Shown here piece by piece: positions 15,279 to 23,495 of a stretch of DNA of 27,553 nucleotides (position 1 is its first letter; each line of letters begins with the position of its first letter). This stretch comes from a bacterium (lineage in GTDB: Bacteria; Ratteibacteria; UBA8468; B48-G9; JAFGKM01). The stretch covers positions 1 through 27,553 of the forward strand of contig JAOAEP010000005.1 of assembly GCA_026416755.1 (NCBI GenBank). Reading direction: 5' to 3'. The notes under the pieces are model-generated. The model did no database searches. It was not told where the DNA came from and was given only the letters and a program-made list of their open reading frames with translations. The translations under genes and the position numbers were made by a program.

Positions 15279-16154
15279 TTAGTCCTGTACAACGAATTGA
15301 CTTAAGTGTTTATATGCTATAATTAAACCTTCGTCTTCTTTACCTTTTGCTACTCTATCATGATAAACAGCATCATGCCATCCTTCAATATTTAAGTCAT
15401 TTTTATAACCTTGTCTTATAAGTTCTTTTATACATAATCTCCAGTCAGTATCTCCAAGTCCGGGGAAACAATGTTCAATTGCTCCATGGTGCCATATTCC
15501 ATATTTTTTAACTATATCCCAGTTTACATGTGCATCTTTTGCATGGACATGATAAATTCTCTTTCCAAAATCTCTAATTGTAATAATAGGGTCTATAAAT
15601 TGACAAATCAAATGACTTGGATCCCATTCAAGCCCAAGTGCCTCTGATTTTACTTCAGAAAAACCTATTTCCCACATTTTAGGAGTTGACATGAAATTTA
15701 TCCCATTACAAGGAGTATGGAAATTTCCCATAGGACAATGTTCAAAAGCAATTTTTACACCATGGTCATCTGCAAATTTAGCATGTTCACTCCATATTTC
15801 TACAAATTTAGATATACTATCTTCAAGTGGTTTACCAACAATTCTACCTGAAAAACCAGCCACTACTGAAACTCCCATTTTTTCAGCAAGAATTATTACA
15901 TCTCTTACAAGTTTTTTATACTCATCTTCTTTTGCTGGGTCCATATGATTTACATAAAAACCTGCAAGACATGAAATTCTTATATCGTTTGCCTTATAAT
16001 AATCAACTACTTCTCTTGCCTTATTTTCCCATCCATCTTTTCCAGGGAAAAATGGGTCTGTAGGAGCAACTCTCAATTCACAACTTTTAAAACCTATTCT
16101 TTTTGCGAATTCAATTCTTTCCTTATCAAATCCCATCATAAATCCTATTCTCAT
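15279..16154 (-). CDS. Xylose isomerase-like TIM-barrel sugar-phosphate isomerase/epimerase
   Basis: The 291-residue protein belongs to the AP-endonuclease-2/xylose-isomerase-like TIM-barrel superfamily. The metal-ligand pattern is visible: E in IAFEHCP, D and H in LEWDPSH, H in HVHAKD, and E in LNIEGWH. Family members isomerise or epimerise keto-sugars or process inositol catabolites in the cytoplasm. The exact substrate cannot be read. ATG 16154 follows SD AAGGAGG. It has its own consensus promoter and a palindrome in its leader, so it is regulated separately from the AraR-like operon although it lies directly upstream of that operon's promoter. Confidence 0.85.
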   Translation of the reverse strand: MRIGFMMGFDKERIEFAKRIGFKSCELRVAPTDPFFPGKDGWENKAREVVDYYKANDIRISCLAGFYVNHMDPAKEDEYKKLVRDVIILAEKMGVSVVAGFSGRIVGKPLEDSISKFVEIWSEHAKFADDHGVKIAFEHCPMGNFHTPCNGINFMSTPKMWEIGFSEVKSEALGLEWDPSHLICQFIDPIITIRDFGKRIYHVHAKDAHVNWDIVKKYGIWHHGAIEHCFPGLGDTDWRLCIKELIRQGYKNDLNIEGWHDAVYHDRVAKGKEDEGLIIAYKHLSQFVVQD

Positions 16155-16164
16155 TTTGCCTCCT

Positions 16165-16181
16165 TTTTGAAATTTTCAAAA
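16165..16181. promoter_or_regulatory. Perfect 17-base palindrome in the isomerase leader
   Basis: TTTTGAAA-T-TTTCAAAA is an exact 8+1+8 palindrome lying between the predicted isomerase transcript start (about 16191) and its SD. It could be a repressor site or, in RNA, a hairpin placed right beside the ribosome-binding site. AT-only palindromes can arise by chance in such DNA, but 8-bp perfect arms are notable. Confidence 0.5.
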
Positions 16182-16189
16182 TTTTAAAT

Positions 16190-16202
16190 TTTATGGTATT
16201 AT
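16190..16202 (+). promoter_or_regulatory. Extended -10 promoter of the M16 protease operon
   Basis: The plus strand has TGG-TATTAT (hexamer 16197-16202), an extended -10 with only a weak -35 (TTTTCA, 16173-16178, 18-base spacer). The start near 16209 leaves a leader of about 27 bases containing SD AAGGAG. Confidence 0.45.
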
Positions 16203-16225
16203 AAAACACTAAGAAAATATGTCAA
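16198..16225 (-). promoter_or_regulatory. Consensus promoter of the isomerase gene
   Basis: On the minus strand this reads TTGACA (16220-16225), 16 bases, then TATAAT (16198-16203): both hexamers match the consensus exactly. The -10 shares bases with the plus-strand -10 of the divergent M16 protease gene, and the -35 overlaps that gene's SD. Confidence 0.82.
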
Positions 16226-16235
16226 GGAGAAAAAA

Positions 16236-17504
16236 ATGGATTGGTACGAATATGAGAATAAAAATGGTGTAAAGTTAGTATACAAAAGATTTTCAGAGTT
16301 TCATTCAGTAGCAGTTGGTTTATTTATTAAAACAGGTAGTAGATATGAAAATCCAAAATTGGCAGGTATTTCTCATTTTATTGAACATCTTCTTTTTAAA
16401 GGTACAAAAAATAGGTCTTGTAATGAGATAAAAGAAGCAATTGAGGGAGTTGGAGGAAGTTTTAATGGTTTTACTTCAACAGAAGGAACATGTTATTGGA
16501 TTAAAATTCTTGATAAATATTTAAATTTGAGTTTTGATGTCCTTTCAGATATGATAAAAAATCCTCTTTTAAAACAAGAAGATATTGATAAAGAAAGAAA
16601 AGTAATAATTGAAGAGATAAATATGTATAGGGATATTCCTGCAAAATATGTACATGAATTATTTGATAATTTAATTTTTGAGAATCATCCACTTGGGATG
16701 CCAATTTCTGGAACGCCTGAAACATTATCAGAAATTAAAAGGGAAGACCTTATAAATTATTTGAATACAAAATATACCGGAGAAAATATTGTTGTAAGTG
16801 TTGTTGGGAAATTTGAAGTAAAAGAATTGAAGAAAGTTTTTAAAAAGTTTTTTGAAGATATTGAAAAAAAAGAAAAAAATAAATTTGAAAATTGGGGAAG
16901 AGGAGAAAAAGGACCTAAAGTAAAACTTATGATTAAGGAAACGGAACAAACGCATATATCTTTTGGTGGTTTTGCTTATTCTTTTGAAGATGAAAAAAGG
17001 TATCCATTAAATGTTTTGAATGTAATTTTAGGTGGGAATATGAGCAGTAGATTATTTAATAGGATAAGAGAAGAACTTGGACTTGCATATGAAATAAGAA
17101 GTTTTATAAGGCAATATCAAGATACAGGAATATTCAATATTTCTGCAGGTATATCACCTGAAAATCTTGAAAAAACAGTGGTTGAGATAATGAAAGAATT
17201 GAAAAAAATTAAAGAAAAAGGGTTGAAAGATGATGAAGTAGAAAGGAGTAAAAGATTTCTTGTATCACAGTTTTTGATGGGACTTGAAGATAGTCTTGAT
17301 TATATGTTATGGATTGGAGAACAAAAACTATTGAAGAAAAAAATGGAAAAAATTAATGAGATAGTGAAAAAAATTGAAAAAGTGAAAAGAAAAGAAGTAG
17401 AAGAAGTAGCAAAGGATATTTACAAAAAAGAAAATTTATACCTTGCTGTTATATCACCAAAAGGAGATGAAAATAAACTGAAAGAAATTATAGGAGATAT
17501 TTAA
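16236..17504 (+). CDS. M16-family zinc metallopeptidase
   Basis: The 422-residue protein has the inverted zinc motif HxxEH at H47-F-I-E50-H51, with the third ligand E127 exactly 76 residues after H51 (ERKVIIEEI), as in the family. GLGLAYEIRSF-type features (EELGLAYEIRSFIRQ) mark the second, inactive half. Length and single active site match the MPP-beta/YmxG group of processing or peptide-clearing peptidases. No signal peptide is seen, so it is predicted cytoplasmic. ATG 16236 follows SD AAGGAG. It leads a tight operon with bioY (12 bp gap) and asd. Its substrate is unknown. Confidence 0.92.
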   Translation: MDWYEYENKNGVKLVYKRFSEFHSVAVGLFIKTGSRYENPKLAGISHFIEHLLFKGTKNRSCNEIKEAIEGVGGSFNGFTSTEGTCYWIKILDKYLNLSFDVLSDMIKNPLLKQEDIDKERKVIIEEINMYRDIPAKYVHELFDNLIFENHPLGMPISGTPETLSEIKREDLINYLNTKYTGENIVVSVVGKFEVKELKKVFKKFFEDIEKKEKNKFENWGRGEKGPKVKLMIKETEQTHISFGGFAYSFEDEKRYPLNVLNVILGGNMSSRLFNRIREELGLAYEIRSFIRQYQDTGIFNISAGISPENLEKTVVEIMKELKKIKEKGLKDDEVERSKRFLVSQFLMGLEDSLDYMLWIGEQKLLKKKMEKINEIVKKIEKVKRKEVEEVAKDIYKKENLYLAVISPKGDENKLKEIIGDI

Positions 17505-17516
17505 AAGGAGAAAAAG

Positions 17517-18092
17517 ATGGAAACAATACAAAAAATATGGACCAAAAAATGGGAAAGATATTTTGAATTTTATAAGTCATTAGATATTACAGAAAAGATT
17601 TTATTTTCTATAATTTTTTCTATCCTCACAGGTATTTCTGCCCAAATTTATATAAAACTCCCATTTACACCAGTTCCCATAACATTACAGACATTTACAG
17701 TTTTACTATCAGGAATATTACTTGGAAAAAATTTTGGTTCTCTTTCTCAAATATTTTATTTTTTAGGAGGTATTTCAGGTATTGGATGGTTCTGCGGAGG
17801 AGAAGGTGGAATTTTTAGACCGACTACAGGTTATATTATTGGTTTTATTTTTGCCTCATATATTTCGGGTTATTTTACAGAAAAGAAGAATAAAATTTTA
17901 GGAATGATATTTGCTTCTTTAGTAATTTATCTATTTGGAATTTTATATCTTTCAATTTTCTTTAATAAAGGTATAAAAAACTTATTTATAATTGGAATTT
18001 TACCCTTTATACCTTTTGATATTTTTAAAGCATTAATGGCTGGTTTATTTGCTGAAAGTATTAAATATGGAGGTAAAGATGAAGAAATATAA
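17517..18092 (+). CDS. bioY: Biotin ECF transporter S component BioY
   Basis: The 191-residue integral membrane protein has about six hydrophobic segments after a charged N-terminal stretch of about 25 residues. It shows the BioY signatures GISAQIYIKLPFTPVPITLQT, LLSGILLGKNFG and PTTGYIIGFIFASYISGYF. BioY binds biotin in the cytoplasmic membrane and works with shared EcfA/A'/T energising subunits, none of which lie in this window. The C-terminal lysine- and glutamate-rich tail overlaps the next gene by 14 bases. SD AAGGAG precedes ATG 17517. No BirA-type operator was seen nearby. Confidence 0.92.
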   Translation: METIQKIWTKKWERYFEFYKSLDITEKILFSIIFSILTGISAQIYIKLPFTPVPITLQTFTVLLSGILLGKNFGSLSQIFYFLGGISGIGWFCGGEGGIFRPTTGYIIGFIFASYISGYFTEKKNKILGMIFASLVIYLFGILYLSIFFNKGIKNLFIIGILPFIPFDIFKALMAGLFAESIKYGGKDEEI

Positions 18093-19095
18093 TGTATGTG
18101 TTGTCGGTGCTGGTATGGTTGGTAAAAAAATGGTTGAAATATTGATTGAAAGAAATTTCCCTTTTTCAGATTTAAGAATTTTTGCAACAAGAGAAAGAGA
18201 AGAAGAAATTTTAGGTAGAAAATTTAAGATAGAAGAAACAAAAATTGAGAATTTTAAAGGAATAGATATTGCTTTTTTTGCGGGAACAGAAGGAGAAAAA
18301 GGGGCAAGTAAACTTTTTGGATGGGAAGCAGTAAAGATGGGTTGCATTGTCATAGATAATGGGGCTGATTTTAGAATGGATAATAGAGTTCCGCTTATTG
18401 TTCCCGAAGTTAATTCAAATGCCTTGAAAAAACATCAAGGATTTATCGCAAACCCAAATTGTTCCACAATTCAAATGGTTGTCGCTTTATATCCACTTCA
18501 TCTTGAATTTGGATTAAAAAGGGTAATTGTTTCAACATATCAAGCAGTTTCAGGAACAGGAAAAAAAGCAGTTGAAGAACTTCAAAAACAAGTTGAAAAT
18601 TATGTAAAGGGCGAAAAATTAATAAATGAGGTGTATCCATATCAAATTTTTGGGAATATTATACCTGAAATTGGTTCTTTAAGTGATGAATATACTGGTT
18701 ATTATACAGAAGAAATAAAGATGATTAAAGAAACAAGAAAAATAATGGAATTACCTGATTTACTTGTTTCGGCAACTACTGTTAGAGTTCCAGTATTTAA
18801 TGGACATTCAGAAAGTATAACAGCACAGTTTGAAAAAAATCCTGATGTAAACAAAGCAAGAGAAATACTTGAAAAATCTCCCGGGATAAAAGTTATTGAC
18901 CAACCTGAAAAAAGTTTATATCCTGTTCCACTACTTGTTTCTGGAAAAGATGAGGTATTTGTTGGTAGAATTAGAAAAAACCCTGCATTAGAAAACTCTC
19001 TTGACCTTTGGGTTGTTGCTGATAATATAAGAAAAGGAGCCGCTTTAAATGCTATCCAGATTGCTGAAAAAATGATTGAAATGTCCCTTATTTGA
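18079..19095 (+). CDS. asd: Aspartate-semialdehyde dehydrogenase
   Basis: Asd reduces aspartyl phosphate with NADPH, supplying lysine/diaminopimelate, threonine and methionine. The start chosen is ATG 18079, preceded by GGAGGT. A frame ten codons longer lies wholly inside bioY. The 338-residue product has the Rossmann start VCVVGAGMVG, the active-site cysteine C128 in NPNCSTIQMVVAL, the substrate-binding VSTYQAVSGTGKKA, and the histidine motif RVPVFNGHSESI. These distinguish it from the related ArgC. It overlaps bioY by 14 bases, so translation is coupled. It ends 34 bp before the convergent apt stop, where no good terminator hairpin is visible. Confidence 0.96.
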   Translation: MKKYNVCVVGAGMVGKKMVEILIERNFPFSDLRIFATREREEEILGRKFKIEETKIENFKGIDIAFFAGTEGEKGASKLFGWEAVKMGCIVIDNGADFRMDNRVPLIVPEVNSNALKKHQGFIANPNCSTIQMVVALYPLHLEFGLKRVIVSTYQAVSGTGKKAVEELQKQVENYVKGEKLINEVYPYQIFGNIIPEIGSLSDEYTGYYTEEIKMIKETRKIMELPDLLVSATTVRVPVFNGHSESITAQFEKNPDVNKAREILEKSPGIKVIDQPEKSLYPVPLLVSGKDEVFVGRIRKNPALENSLDLWVVADNIRKGAALNAIQIAEKMIEMSLI

Positions 19096-19129
19096 AAAAC
19101 TTTTGATATTTTTTCAGATATAAAAAACA

Positions 19130-19642
19130 CTAAAACTTAATTAAAGAAAAAACATTATAATCTTTTAATTTCTCTCGTCCATTTAATTCAGTGAGTTCAA
19201 CAAGGAATAAAATTTTTTCAACTATACCGCCACATTTTTCTATAAGTTTAACAGAGGCAAATGCAGTTCCACCAGTGGCCAATAAATCATCAATAAGAAT
19301 AACTTTTTCTCCTTTTTCTATAGCGTCTTGATGTATTTCAATTGTGTCTGTTCCATATTCTAGGTCGTAATCCATTTTTACTTTTTTCCATGGAAGTTTT
19401 CCTGACTTTCTTATCGGAACAAAACCCACTCCAAGTAAATATGCAAGAGAAGCACCAAATATAAAACCTCTTGATTCAATAGCAACTACCTTTGTTATAT
19501 CTTTTGGGGTTTCCTTTTTAAAAGTTTTAATTACTTCTTTAAACGCATCTCCATTCTGAAGAATAGGTGTAATATCCCTAAATAATATACCTTTCTTAGG
19601 GAAATCAGGAATTGTCCGAATTAAATTCTTCAAATCCTTCAT
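19130..19642 (-). CDS. apt: Adenine phosphoribosyltransferase
   Basis: Apt converts adenine and PRPP to AMP in purine salvage. The 170-residue protein is full length: IRTIPDFPKKGILFRDITPIL at the start, AIESRGFIFGASLAY, GFVPIRKSGKLPWKK, YDLEYGTDTIEIH and the PRPP loop VILIDDLLATGGT. The ATG at 19642 lies within the end of the sigma-factor gene, giving a 38-base overlap, with GGAGG nine bases upstream. It is the last gene of the recA-side cluster, converging with asd. Confidence 0.95.
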   Translation of the reverse strand: MKDLKNLIRTIPDFPKKGILFRDITPILQNGDAFKEVIKTFKKETPKDITKVVAIESRGFIFGASLAYLLGVGFVPIRKSGKLPWKKVKMDYDLEYGTDTIEIHQDAIEKGEKVILIDDLLATGGTAFASVKLIEKCGGIVEKILFLVELTELNGREKLKDYNVFSLIKF

Positions 19643-20432
19643 TTTTCATTTCCTCCCATTCTTCTCTTAATTTTTTTAAACAGATTTTTTTTATCTGGTG
19701 AACCCTCTGTCTTGTTACTCCAAGTTTTTTTGCAATTTCTTTATAACTATATTGTATACCATTTTCAAGGCCATAATGCAATTTTAAAACTTCAAACCAT
19801 ATATCAACATTTGCTCTTTTTTCTTTCATTCTTATTCTTTCAAATATTTTATTCAATATATCCTTATTTCTTAATACATCCCACAACCCTTCTGTTTTTT
19901 TCTTTTTTGTGTTAATAAGGTCAAAAAGATCAATATCTTTTTCACCATTATAAAAATCAGAAGAAATTATTGTAAAATCATCAGAATATTTTTTTAACTT
20001 CTTTATTATGTTTAGAGGTATTTTTAATTCTTTTGAAAGTTCTTCATCTGTAGCATCTCTTCCATATTTCAAATTATAAGCATTATTAATCTCTTCAAAT
20101 TTTTCCTTAAATTCATGGTATCTTTCAGGAATTTTCAAAATCTCAAATTCTTTCATTATTGCTCTTAAAACAAATCTTTTAATCCAAAAGTAAGCATATG
20201 TTCCAAACTTTACTTTTTTTCTAAAATCAAATTTTTCAATTGCCCTCATCAATCCCATATTTCCTTCAGCAATTAAATCAGGAAGGATTTCCGGAGAAAA
20301 AGCATATTTTTTGGCTATATGAATTACAAGTCCCTGATTTTTTTTAATAAATTCTTCTCTCAGTTTTTTATCCCCTTTTCTTATTTTTGTTATAATTCTT
20401 TTTTCATCTTCAAGAATAGTTTTCTTTGCCAT
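19605..20432 (-). CDS. Sigma-70-family RNA polymerase sigma factor, divergent
   Basis: The 275-residue protein has region 2 (LVIHIAKKYAF, DLIAEGNMGLMRAIEKFDF, KFGTYAYFWIKRFVLRAIMKE), a region 3-like middle (LKIPERYHEFKEKFEEINNAY...DATDEELSKEL) and region 4.2 helix-turn-helix (YSYKEIAKKLGVTRQRVHQIKKICLKKL). Region 1.1 is absent. In region 2.4 the housekeeping pattern WWIRQAITR is changed to FWIKRFVLR, altering the residues equivalent to E. coli Q437 and T440 that read the -10. It is therefore probably an alternative sigma factor with a shifted promoter preference; which genes it serves is unknown. It starts three bases after alaS stops, without a clear Shine-Dalgarno, and overlaps apt. Confidence 0.9.
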   Translation of the reverse strand: MAKKTILEDEKRIITKIRKGDKKLREEFIKKNQGLVIHIAKKYAFSPEILPDLIAEGNMGLMRAIEKFDFRKKVKFGTYAYFWIKRFVLRAIMKEFEILKIPERYHEFKEKFEEINNAYNLKYGRDATDEELSKELKIPLNIIKKLKKYSDDFTIISSDFYNGEKDIDLFDLINTKKKKTEGLWDVLRNKDILNKIFERIRMKEKRANVDIWFEVLKLHYGLENGIQYSYKEIAKKLGVTRQRVHQIKKICLKKLREEWEEMKNEGFEEFNSDNS

Positions 20433-20435
20433 TTT

Positions 20436-23027
20436 TTATTTAACTAACTTTTTTTTGATTTCCTCTTTTAGAATATTATAATCTACATTTTCTTGAATAA
20501 TCCCACTTACAAATCTTTCATTTCCTCCACCTTTTATATATTTAGATAAATTTTTTATAACTTCTGTTGCTGAAATTTGTTTTGTAAGTTCATCACCAAT
20601 TTTAAATACAAAAAAACTTTTCCCTTCTATTTGAGAAATAAGAAAAACAATACCATTTTTAACTTTCTCAACTACTTTGTCTGAAATTTTACCCATATTG
20701 TTTTTCCCTTCAATATTTACCTTATCATAAAAGAACTTAATTTCTCTTCCGTTACTAATAATTATTTCTGGATTTTTTAAGATATTTTCAGTAATCTTTT
20801 CAATATTTATCGCGATATACTTTTCAATAATTCTCTCTTTTTCCCTTAATTCTTGAAGATTTTTTTCAATTCTCTCAACAATTTTCCCTTCATCTGTTTT
20901 CAATAAATTTGAAAGTTTTTTAACAATATCAATAGATAAGGCATAATATTCAAAACATTTCTTATAAGTTATCGCTTCAATCCTTTTTAAATTTTTACCA
21001 ATAGTTGAAAATGAAATTATGTGAAATAAAAAAATATCCCCTGTGTTTTTCAAATGAGTTCCACCACATACCTCCTTATGAAAATCCCCTGTAAAAACTA
21101 CTCTTACTTTTTCTCCGTATTTTTCAGTAAATAATGCTATTGCACCTTTTTCAATTGCCTCATTTAAACTCATTTCTTCAACAACTACAGGTACTTTTTC
21201 AAAAATTTTTTCTTGAACTTTATTTTCTATTCTCTGAATTATTTCATCATTTATCTCACTGAAACATACAAAATCAAATCTTAATTTATCATCTCCGACA
21301 TAAGAACCTGCTTGTCTAACTTCTTTACCGATAATCTCCCTTAAGGCATAATGAAGTAGATGAGTTGCTGTATGGTTTATAGAAACTTGCCTTCTAAATT
21401 CTTCATCAACAATCAAGTCAAATTCATCACCTATTTTTAAATCATCTATTTTACCCTTTAAAATTTCTCCTATGTGATATATTAAACCCTTTTCATCAAT
21501 TTGTGTATCAATCACTTTAAAATTAAAATCATTTTTAAAAATAAAGCCCTTATCACCTATTTGCCCTCCTTTTTCTGGATAAAATGGGGTTCTATTAAAA
21601 ACAAAATAAAATAAATTATCCTCTCCTTTATAAATCCCTGTAAGTATTGCTTTTTCAACAGTTTTATTATATCCTACAAATTCTGTTTCAAGGATTTCAT
21701 TAGAAGTTAAAATTTTTTCTTTTTTCATTCCTATTTTTGATTTTGTTCGTGATATTTCTTTTTGTTTTTCCATATATTTTTCAAAATCTAACCAGTTAAC
21801 TTTTTTATTATATTGGAAAGCGAGTTCTTCAATCATATCTTTCGGGATTCCATAAGTATCATAAAGTTTAAACAATGTTTCTCCATTTAATAATTCTTCT
21901 CCTTCCTTTTTAACAACTTCAAAAAATATTTTTCTTGAAGAAGAAATTAAAAAATGAAATCTTTCTTCCTCTTCATGTATTACCTTTTCAATTATTCTTT
22001 TGTTTTCTTCCAATTCAGGGTATATTTCATTCATAAGGTCTATAACAACTTCTGCTAAATTAAAAAGAAATGGTTCTTTTAAATTTAAATCAAATCCACT
22101 TAAACATCCTTTCCTTATAATCCTTCTTAAAACATATCCTCTACCTTCATTTGAAGGCAAAATTCCATCACTTATAGCAAAAACAATTCCTCTTATATGG
22201 TCTGAAATAATTCTAAAAGTTCTTTTATTCTCTTTATATGAAAATCCACTTATTTCTTCAATTTTTCTTATAATTGGAATAAATAGGTCTGTATCATAAT
22301 TTGTTTCAACACCCTGCAAAATTCTTGTAATTCTCTCAAGTCCCATTCCTGTATCAACTCCTCTTCTTTTAAGTGTTAAAAAAGAACCATCTTTTTGTTT
22401 ATCATATTGAGGAAAAACAAGATTCCAGAATTCAAGAAATCTATCACAATCACATCCTGGTTTACAATCAACTTTCCCACAACCAATATCTGGTCCAAAA
22501 TCATAATAGATTTCAGTACAAGGACCACACGGACCAATTTCTCCTGCAGGGCCCCAAAAATTGTCTTTTTCTCCCAAAGGAATTAATTTATTTTCTGGTA
22601 AAAACCTCTTCCATATATCTCTTGTTTCCAAATCATCTCTAAAATATGAAATCCAAATTTTCTCCTCTGGTATTTTCAACCATTCAATCACAAACTCATA
22701 TGCCCATTCAATTGCCTCTTTTTTGAAATAATCGCCAAAAGAAAAATTTCCAAGCATTTCAAAAAATGTATGATGTTTACCACTCTCACCAATTTTTTCT
22801 AAATCACTATCTTTTCCACCTGCTCTTAAACACTTCTGACAAGAAACCGCTCTTTTATATGGAAGTGGAATATCTGTTGACCAGAATTTTTTAAATTGAA
22901 CCATACCTGCATTTGTAAAAAGTAAAGTAGGGTCTTCTAAGGGGATTAAACTACTACTTTTAACGATTTTATGACCTTTATTTTCAAAAAATTTTAAATA
23001 ATCCTTTCTTATTTTCTTGCTTTCCAT
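20436..23027 (-). CDS. alaS: Alanyl-tRNA synthetase
   Basis: AlaRS charges tRNA-Ala. The 863-residue protein has the normal domain order and length: catalytic core (RKDYLKFFENKGH, PTLLFTNAGMVQFK, GPCGPCTEIYYD), the C-rich CKPGCDCDRFLEFWNLVF segment, the editing-domain zinc/hydrolytic residues HTATHLLHYAL (about residue 550) and CGGTHLKNTGD (about 650), and a C-Ala-like domain ending with the glycine-rich KGGGNERFVSG. It lies 18 bp after recX. There is no clear Shine-Dalgarno, but TGATAGAAT ends 6 bases before ATG 23027 and may be a -10 of its own. Confidence 0.97.
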   Translation of the reverse strand: MESKKIRKDYLKFFENKGHKIVKSSSLIPLEDPTLLFTNAGMVQFKKFWSTDIPLPYKRAVSCQKCLRAGGKDSDLEKIGESGKHHTFFEMLGNFSFGDYFKKEAIEWAYEFVIEWLKIPEEKIWISYFRDDLETRDIWKRFLPENKLIPLGEKDNFWGPAGEIGPCGPCTEIYYDFGPDIGCGKVDCKPGCDCDRFLEFWNLVFPQYDKQKDGSFLTLKRRGVDTGMGLERITRILQGVETNYDTDLFIPIIRKIEEISGFSYKENKRTFRIISDHIRGIVFAISDGILPSNEGRGYVLRRIIRKGCLSGFDLNLKEPFLFNLAEVVIDLMNEIYPELEENKRIIEKVIHEEEERFHFLISSSRKIFFEVVKKEGEELLNGETLFKLYDTYGIPKDMIEELAFQYNKKVNWLDFEKYMEKQKEISRTKSKIGMKKEKILTSNEILETEFVGYNKTVEKAILTGIYKGEDNLFYFVFNRTPFYPEKGGQIGDKGFIFKNDFNFKVIDTQIDEKGLIYHIGEILKGKIDDLKIGDEFDLIVDEEFRRQVSINHTATHLLHYALREIIGKEVRQAGSYVGDDKLRFDFVCFSEINDEIIQRIENKVQEKIFEKVPVVVEEMSLNEAIEKGAIALFTEKYGEKVRVVFTGDFHKEVCGGTHLKNTGDIFLFHIISFSTIGKNLKRIEAITYKKCFEYYALSIDIVKKLSNLLKTDEGKIVERIEKNLQELREKERIIEKYIAINIEKITENILKNPEIIISNGREIKFFYDKVNIEGKNNMGKISDKVVEKVKNGIVFLISQIEGKSFFVFKIGDELTKQISATEVIKNLSKYIKGGGNERFVSGIIQENVDYNILKEEIKKKLVK

Positions 23028-23033
23028 TTTTTT

Positions 23034-23063
23034 ATTCTATCATTTTTAAGATATTTTTTTCAA
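23034..23063 (-). promoter_or_regulatory. Possible alaS promoter, leaderless arrangement
   Basis: On the minus strand this reads TTGAAA (23058-23063), an 18-base spacer, then TAGAAT (23034-23039) with an upstream TG, extended -10 style. The hexamer ends six bases before the alaS ATG, so a transcript from it would begin at the start codon. It lies over the recX stop codon. Confidence 0.33.
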
Positions 23064-23474
23064 ATCTAAATCCTTTTCCTTTATTACTTTTTCAATTGTT
23101 TCTTCATAAAATCCTCTGCTCTTTAGATTCAAAAAAATTGAATTTATAGATTTATCTTTCATTTTTTCCACTATTTTTTTACATATTTCAAACTCTTTTT
23201 TAAAATCGTATTCCTTTTTTAATTTCTCTATAATCTCTTTTTTTATTTTTCTTCTTTCAAGTTCTTGAAGTATATAATAGTAACCTTTCCCTTTATTCTG
23301 TAGTTTTTCTATAATTCTTTGTGAAAGGGAAAAGTCATCAATAAATTTTTGTCTTTTTAATTTTTTTAATATTGAAGGTGTTATTGTGGGAAATTTTTCT
23401 ATTATTTCTTTTTCTGAATAATCCTTTTTACTTAATAATCTTAAAATTTTTCTGTTTAACTCTTCATTCTTCAC
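23046..23474 (-). CDS. recX: Regulatory protein RecX
   Basis: RecX binds RecA filaments and limits their activity. The 142-residue product shows the three-helix repeat pattern of the family: ILRLLSKKDYSEKEIIEKF, LKRQKFIDDFSLSQRIIEKLQNKGKGYYYILQELERRKIKKEIIEKL (here the typical D-D-x-x-[FL]-[AS] and kGxxxIxxEL elements), then a lysine-rich third unit. The start is GTG 23474, preceded by AAAAGG; no in-frame ATG is available. It is separated from recA by two unrelated genes and followed by alaS. Confidence 0.85.
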   Translation of the reverse strand: MKNEELNRKILRLLSKKDYSEKEIIEKFPTITPSILKKLKRQKFIDDFSLSQRIIEKLQNKGKGYYYILQELERRKIKKEIIEKLKKEYDFKKEFEICKKIVEKMKDKSINSIFLNLKSRGFYEETIEKVIKEKDLDLKKIS

Positions 23475-23495
23475 AAGAAAATACCTTTTATAAAA

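Noticed and set aside
18049..18078. Upstream ATG adding ten residues to Asd
   Set aside because: It lies within bioY without an SD, and the Rossmann fold begins right after the ATG at 18079, which has GGAGGT.
18079..19095. ArgC (N-acetyl-glutamyl-phosphate reductase) as an alternative name
   Set aside because: The active-site segment NPNCSTIQMVVAL and the RVPVFNGHSESI motif are those of aspartate-semialdehyde dehydrogenase.
19096..19129. Shared bidirectional terminator between asd and apt
   Set aside because: T- and A-runs are present but no complementary stem of useful length can be drawn.
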